This document shows positions 60,077-64,000 of a DNA stretch of 64,000 bases, piece by piece (positions within the stretch are counted from its first letter, which is position 1; each line of letters starts with the position of its first letter). The notes beneath the pieces were generated by a model. That model worked only from the letters and a program-made list of their open reading frames with translations. It ran no database searches and was not told the DNA's origin. Origin of the DNA: Rhodanobacter sp. AS-Z3 (GTDB lineage Bacteria; Pseudomonadota; Gammaproteobacteria; Xanthomonadales; Rhodanobacteraceae). Position numbers and translations under genes: made by a program. The DNA lies in the NCBI RefSeq assembly GCF_029224025.1, contig NZ_CP119392.1, positions 2,255,001 to 2,319,000 on the forward strand. The letters are read 5' to 3'.

Positions 60077-61195
60077 ATGAAACGTACGGGCTTGTATTTT
60101 CTGATTGCGCTGGCCCTGGGCGGCGTAGGTGCCGTTCATGCACAGGACGCGGCTGCTCCGGCCGACACTGCTGGGTCGATGACCGCTCCGTCCTATGATG
60201 GTCGCTGGTACATCGCTCCCACCGTGGGCGGCTACTACAACGATACCGATCGCAACACCAACAGCCGTCAGTTCTATTTCGGTCTGGGTGTTGGTCGTTA
60301 CATTTCGTCGAACACCTCGGTCGATCTGTTCTGGGACCACACCAGCCGCAAAGCTGATGGTGGTGGCAGCTGGTCGAACAACAACGTCGGCGCCGCTGTG
60401 CGCTTCTATGCGGGTGACTGGAACGCATGGCGTCCGTACCTGCTGGCCGGCGTGATGGGCAGCAACCATCACGGTATTCATGGCAACGGCTGGTCGCCGG
60501 CTGCCGAACTGGGTGGCGGCTTGTCCAAGACCATCGATGACAGTTCTGACTTCCGCGTCGAAGCTGGCTATCGCTATGACTGGGACAACAAGAGCCAGCC
60601 GGCTAAGGACGGCTACGGTGACTGGTTCCTCGGCTTCAGCATCGTCTCGCGTTTCGGTGCTCCGGCTGCTGCCGCGGTTGCTCCGGTCGTTGAAACCCCG
60701 CCGCCGGCTGATTGCTCGACGATGGACAGCGACAAGGATGGCGTGAATGACTGCGAAGACAAGTGCCCGGCTACGGCCGCTGGTACGATCGTCGGACCGG
60801 ACGGTTGCGCGCAGAAGGTCGTGATCGACCTGCGTGGCGTCAACTTCAAGTACGACCGCCCGAAGAAGGGTGAGACGGACATCTCCAAGTCGCTGGCCGA
60901 GCCGAGCGCCGATTCGATCGCCGTGCTTAAGCAGGCCATCGACACCCTGCAGCGCTACCCGCAGGTGAAGGTGACGGTTGCCGGTTACACCGACTCGAAG
61001 GGCTCTGACGAATACAACCAGAGCCTGTCCGAGCGTCGTGCGTCGATCGTCTACAACTACCTGACCAGCCATGGCATCGATGCCAGCCGTCTGGAAGGTC
61101 CGATCGGTCACGGTGAAACCAACCCGATCGGCGACAATGCTACCGACGCAGGTCGCGCGCAGAACCGTCGTACGGAACTGCAGGTTCAGCAGTAA
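60077..61195 (+). CDS. OmpA-family outer-membrane protein
   Basis: A 372-residue outer-membrane protein. A signal peptide (MKRTGLYFLIALALGGVGAV ... HAQ) precedes an eight-stranded barrel (about 25-205, WYIAPTVGGYYNDTDRNTN). A Pro/Ala hinge and a calcium-binding-type repeat (DSDKDGVNDCEDKCP) follow. The OmpA peptidoglycan-binding domain (about 260-372) includes VAGYTDSKGSDEYNQSLSER and the terminal NRRTELQVQQ. The start at 60077 has a perfect SD GAGGAGA; a start 15 bases earlier is inside the SD region. It links the outer membrane to the cell wall. Codon use suggests high expression, with a strong terminator after it. Confidence 0.95.
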   Translation: MKRTGLYFLIALALGGVGAVHAQDAAAPADTAGSMTAPSYDGRWYIAPTVGGYYNDTDRNTNSRQFYFGLGVGRYISSNTSVDLFWDHTSRKADGGGSWSNNNVGAAVRFYAGDWNAWRPYLLAGVMGSNHHGIHGNGWSPAAELGGGLSKTIDDSSDFRVEAGYRYDWDNKSQPAKDGYGDWFLGFSIVSRFGAPAAAAVAPVVETPPPADCSTMDSDKDGVNDCEDKCPATAAGTIVGPDGCAQKVVIDLRGVNFKYDRPKKGETDISKSLAEPSADSIAVLKQAIDTLQRYPQVKVTVAGYTDSKGSDEYNQSLSERRASIVYNYLTSHGIDASRLEGPIGHGETNPIGDNATDAGRAQNRRTELQVQQ

Positions 61196-61220
61196 TCGTT
61201 CCGCGGTAGTCGAAGTAAAT

Positions 61221-61251
61221 AAAAAAACCCGGCTTCGGCCGGGTTTTTTTT
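61221..61251 (+). terminator. Strong rho-independent terminator of the ompA-like gene
   Basis: A 13-bp stem: AAAAAAACCCGGC (61221-61233) and GCCGGGTTTTTTT (61238-61250), capped by a stable TTCG tetraloop and ending in a T-run. Confidence 0.96.
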
Positions 61252-61316
61252 GCCTTGTGCCAATGCGGAAAGGTATTTCGTTGTGGCGGCAGGGCTCAAC
61301 CCTTTACGCTAGCGCG

Positions 61317-62090
61317 ATGCCTCGTCCTCCATCCATCCGTCGCACAACCCCCACGACTTCCACCCAGCCGGCACGGCATGGTTTGGCTCGGGTTCTGTCC
61401 AAGCTCGGTACTTGTTCGCGCAGCCAAGCTGAGCAGTGGGTTCGGGATGGTCGGGTCAGTGTTGATGGACGAGTGGTTCGCGATCCCTATCACCCAACCC
61501 TGATTTCGCTGCACCAGCTCGCCGTCGATGGACAGCCGGTCAAGCGAACCGAAAGTGTTTACGTCGTTTTCAACAAGCCACGGGGCATCGTGGTCAGTGC
61601 CGCCGACGAACACGGTCGCGCAACGGTCTATACCGCACTGGCAGAGGCCGGGCTGCCCTGGCTTGGCCCGGTAGGTCGGCTGGACAAAGCCAGCGAAGGA
61701 TTGCTGTTGTTGAGCAACGACACCACGTGGGCGGCTGGTATCACCGATCCGGCGACTCACCTGGACAAGACTTATCACGTGCAGGTGGCTGGACTGCCTG
61801 ATGCAGTCGTGCTGGCGGCGATGCTCGCTGGTATCGAGGATGCTGGCGATTGGCTCAAAGCGCAACGCGCCACCTTGCTGCGTGCAGGCGAGAAAAATGC
61901 CTGGCTGGAAGTGGTGCTGGACGAGGGACGCAACCGGCATATCCGCCGGTTGCTTGCTGCTCTGGGATTTGACGTGTTGCGCCTGATCCGCGTAGCCATC
62001 GGGCCCTTGCCATTGGGGCGGCTGGGCAAGGGTCAGTGGCGCCGACTCGATGAGGACGAAGTGCGTTCCCTTACCATGCCTCGTCCCTAG
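61317..62090 (+). CDS. RsuA/RluB-family rRNA pseudouridine synthase
   Basis: A 257-residue pseudouridine synthase with an N-terminal S4 domain (LARVLSKLGTCSRSQAEQWV) and a catalytic core with VFNKPRGIVVSAADEHGRAT and the Asp in VGRLDKASEGLLLLSND. DEGRNRHIRRLLAALGFDVL is also typical. It is a second family member besides rluB, without its tail; the target could be 16S or 23S rRNA (RsuA-, RluE- or RluF-like). The start at 61317 lacks an SD; ATG 61263 in frame is an alternative that would add 18 residues. Confidence 0.85.
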   Translation: MPRPPSIRRTTPTTSTQPARHGLARVLSKLGTCSRSQAEQWVRDGRVSVDGRVVRDPYHPTLISLHQLAVDGQPVKRTESVYVVFNKPRGIVVSAADEHGRATVYTALAEAGLPWLGPVGRLDKASEGLLLLSNDTTWAAGITDPATHLDKTYHVQVAGLPDAVVLAAMLAGIEDAGDWLKAQRATLLRAGEKNAWLEVVLDEGRNRHIRRLLAALGFDVLRLIRVAIGPLPLGRLGKGQWRRLDEDEVRSLTMPRP

Positions 62091-62092
62091 GG

Positions 62093-62106
62093 GCCCGCTC
62101 GCGGGC
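62093..62106. repeat. REP-like palindrome core
   Basis: GCCCGCTCGCGGGC, a perfect palindrome, followed by GCTGCTCCTGCTCC. It has the same core as the pair at 6518-6600. It sits between convergent 3' ends (62090 and 62148) and may serve as a terminator for both. Confidence 0.6.
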
Positions 62107-62147
62107 GCTGCTCCTGCTCCGATGCGCCGGGTATTCTCGGCCGCCCC

Positions 62148-63347
62148 TCAGCTTCCGATCACACCCAGCTTGCGCCCGACCTTGGTAAACGCGGCAATCG
62201 CCTGGTCAAGATGTTCGCGGGTATGTGCTGCACTCATTTGCGTGCGAATGCGCGCCTGACCCTGCGGCACTACCGGAAAGAAGAAACCGGTGACGTAGAT
62301 GCCTTCTTCGAGCAGGGCAGTGGCCATCGCCTGCGCTTTCGGCGCGTCGTAAATCATCACCGGCACGATCGGATGCACGCCCGGCTTGATGTCGAAACCG
62401 GCGGCAGTCATCTGTTCGCGGAAGTAGCGCGTGTTTTCCTTGAGCTGGTTACGCAGATCGCCGGCACTGGCCAGCATGTCGAATACCTTGATGCCTGCAG
62501 CAACCACATGCGGCGGCAAGGAGTTGGAGAACAGATAGGGGCGTGAGCGCTGCCGCAGCAGTTCGATGACTTCCTTGCGGCCAGTGGTGAAACCGCCCAA
62601 GGCGCCACCGAGTGCCTTGCCGAGCGTGCCGGTGAAGATGTCGATCTTGTCCATCACGCCGTTGACCTCGGCGGCGCCGCGACCGGTGTCGCCGAGGAAG
62701 CCGGTGCAATGACATTCGTCGATGTGCACCATCGCGCCGTATTTCGCGGCCAGTGCGGTGATTTGATCGAGCTTGGCGATGAAGCCGTCCATCGAAAACG
62801 AGCCGTCGGTGGTGATCAGCTTGGTGCGCGCACCGGCCGTATCGGCGGCTTTGAGCTGGGCTTCCAGATCGGCCACGTCGCTATTCGCGTAACGGAAGCG
62901 TTTGGCCTTGCACAGGCGGATGCCGTCGATGATCGATGCATGATTCAGTGCATCGGAAATCACCGCGTCTTCTTCGCCCAGCAACGGCTCGAACAGGCCG
63001 CCATTGGCATCGAAGCAGGCCGCATAGAGGATGGTGTCCTCGGTGCCGAAGAACTCGGCGATCTTCGCTTCGAGCTGCTTGTGCAGATCCTGGGTGCCGC
63101 AGATGAAGCGCACGCTGGCCATGCCGAAGCCGTGCGTGTCCAGCGCGTTCTTGGCCGCGGCAATCACTTCGGGATGGTCGGCCAGTCCCAGGTAATTGTT
63201 GGCGCAGAAGTTCAGTACCTTGCGGCCGCCTTCCAGCTCGATCTCGGCGGACTGCGGCGAGGTGATGATGCGCTCGGCCTTGAACAGTCCTTGCTCACGG
63301 ATGGATGCCAGCTCGGCGGTGTAACGGTCTTTCGCGGTATAGGTCAT
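62148..63347 (-). CDS. kbl: Glycine C-acetyltransferase (2-amino-3-ketobutyrate CoA ligase)
   Basis: Kbl cleaves 2-amino-3-ketobutyrate with CoA to glycine and acetyl-CoA, completing threonine breakdown. The 399 residues match Kbl. Conserved are [72 protein letters not shown] and the PLP lysine in [16 protein letters not shown]. It lies one base after the tdh stop on the same strand, so the pair forms the tdh-kbl operon. Confidence 0.96.
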   Translation of the reverse strand: MTYTAKDRYTAELASIREQGLFKAERIITSPQSAEIELEGGRKVLNFCANNYLGLADHPEVIAAAKNALDTHGFGMASVRFICGTQDLHKQLEAKIAEFFGTEDTILYAACFDANGGLFEPLLGEEDAVISDALNHASIIDGIRLCKAKRFRYANSDVADLEAQLKAADTAGARTKLITTDGSFSMDGFIAKLDQITALAAKYGAMVHIDECHCTGFLGDTGRGAAEVNGVMDKIDIFTGTLGKALGGALGGFTTGRKEVIELLRQRSRPYLFSNSLPPHVVAAGIKVFDMLASAGDLRNQLKENTRYFREQMTAAGFDIKPGVHPIVPVMIYDAPKAQAMATALLEEGIYVTGFFFPVVPQGQARIRTQMSAAHTREHLDQAIAAFTKVGRKLGVIGS

Positions 63348-63348
63348 G

Positions 63349-64000
63349 TCAATTCCAGGAGCAGACGACTTTGCCGCAGACGCCGGCGTCCATCAGGTCG
63401 AAACCTTTCTGGAAGTCGTCGATGTGGATCTGGTGGGTCAGCACTTTTTGCAGCGGGAAGCCGGTCAGCACCATTTGCGTCATCTTGTACCAGGTCTCGT
63501 ACATCTTCCGGCCGTAGATGCCTTGCAGGGTAAGGCCCTTGAAGATCACCTTGTCCCAGTCGATGCCCGCACCGCGCGGCATGATGCCGAGCATGGCGAC
63601 CTTGCCGCCGTGGTACATGCAGTCGAGCATGTCACCGAACGCACGCGGGTTTCCGCTCATCTCCAGGCCCACGTCGAAGCCTTCCATGTGCAGGTCCTTC
63701 ATCACGTCCTTGAGCGACTGGTTGGTGACGTTGACCACGCGGGTGGCGCCCATGTCGGCGGCCAGTTTCAGGCGGAAATCATTGACGTCGGTGACCACCA
63801 CGTTGCGGGCGCCGATGTGTTTGCAGATGCCGGCCGCAATGATGCCGATGGGTCCGGCGCCGGTGATCAGCACGTCCTCGCCGATCACGTTGAATTCCAG
63901 CGCGCAGTGCGCGGCGTTGCCGTAGGGATCGAAGAACGCCGCCAGCTCGGACGGGATCTGGTCGGGAATCGGCCATAGATTCGACGCCGGCATGCTCATG
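63349..64000 (-). CDS. tdh: L-threonine 3-dehydrogenase (5' part beyond window)
   Basis: Tdh oxidises L-threonine to 2-amino-3-ketobutyrate with NAD+. About the last 217 codons are present. The visible part covers the Rossmann domain ([20 protein letters not shown]), [18 protein letters not shown] and [20 protein letters not shown], and ends [13 protein letters not shown]. The zinc-binding N-terminal third lies outside. Methionine codons near 63999 are internal, not the start, because the upstream part of the family is missing. One base separates it from kbl. Confidence 0.95.
   Translation of the reverse strand, partial: MSMPASNLWPIPDQIPSELAAFFDPYGNAAHCALEFNVIGEDVLITGAGPIGIIAAGICKHIGARNVVVTDVNDFRLKLAADMGATRVVNVTNQSLKDVMKDLHMEGFDVGLEMSGNPRAFGDMLDCMYHGGKVAMLGIMPRGAGIDWDKVIFKGLTLQGIYGRKMYETWYKMTQMVLTGFPLQKVLTHQIHIDDFQKGFDLMDAGVCGKVVCSWN

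Overview
The window is a gene-dense, GC-rich chromosomal segment from a gammaproteobacterium of the Xanthomonadales/Lysobacterales. Rhodanobacteraceae (Rhodanobacter, Dyella or Luteibacter-like) fits best. The evidence is the 328-residue malate dehydrogenase and class II fumarase of xanthomonad type, the scpA-scpB-rluB operon, many REP-like palindromes with a GCCCGC/GCGGGC core, and several lipoproteins of types common in that group. The placement is inference from remembered family resemblance, not a search. I see no prophage, insertion sequence, plasmid or CRISPR array. Most of the window is core chromosome.

Layout. 0-5 kb: rlmE-ftsH (overlapping), a five-tRNA cluster (Arg-ACG; then Pro-UGG, Arg-UCU, His-GUG, Lys-CUU) with two visible promoters, then purB. 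5-11 kb: fumC, then a minus-strand operon of a small exported protein, a YtrA-type GntR repressor, an ABC ATPase and a permease, with two paralogous lipoproteins downstream. A palindromic operator lies on the operon's -10 box. 11-18 kb: an SDR-like protein without the usual catalytic residues, an exported amidohydrolase, a LysR regulator, a coupled aminotransferase/omega-amidase pair and a membrane-anchored unknown. 18-23 kb: an ArsC-like protein, rluB-scpB-scpA, a gene-poor stretch of about 0.75 kb, a candidate 30-codon ORF and a PilZ protein. 23-32 kb: fadD, a small lipoprotein, acnA with a divergent LysR regulator, a small four-cysteine exported protein and typA.

32-44 kb looks like a locus for scavenging extracellular polyhydroxybutyrate (PHB). 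It has a GntP-family permease, a divergent TonB-dependent receptor, a secreted type 2 PHA depolymerase, an SSF-domain hybrid sensor kinase with a NarL-type regulator (CrbS/CrbR-like) and a lipoprotein 3-hydroxybutyrate oligomer hydrolase. A 645-bp nested inverted-repeat element (37276-37920) sits in the middle and carries no convincing gene.

44-64 kb: ppiB, a YidB-like protein, a GlsB/YeaQ-like membrane protein, an aminotransferase, mdh, a MerR-TipAS regulator with its own operator, ahpC-ahpF with an OxyR-like site, a dicarboxylate symporter, prpB-prpC, and a TerC-family membrane protein behind a yybP-ykoY (manganese) riboswitch. An LTA-synthase-family alkaline-phosphatase-fold enzyme, prpD, an OmpA-type porin, an RsuA/RluB-family pseudouridine synthase and kbl-tdh (tdh cut by the window edge) follow.

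Metabolic theme: central carbon and propionate/acetyl-CoA genes recur (fumC, acnA, mdh, prpB/C/D, fadD, PHB depolymerisation, kbl/tdh). I saw no acnD or prpF, so acnA may serve the methylcitrate cycle here. The strongest items for a second look are the nested inverted-repeat element, the PHB locus with its TonB receptor, and the riboswitch-controlled TerC gene.
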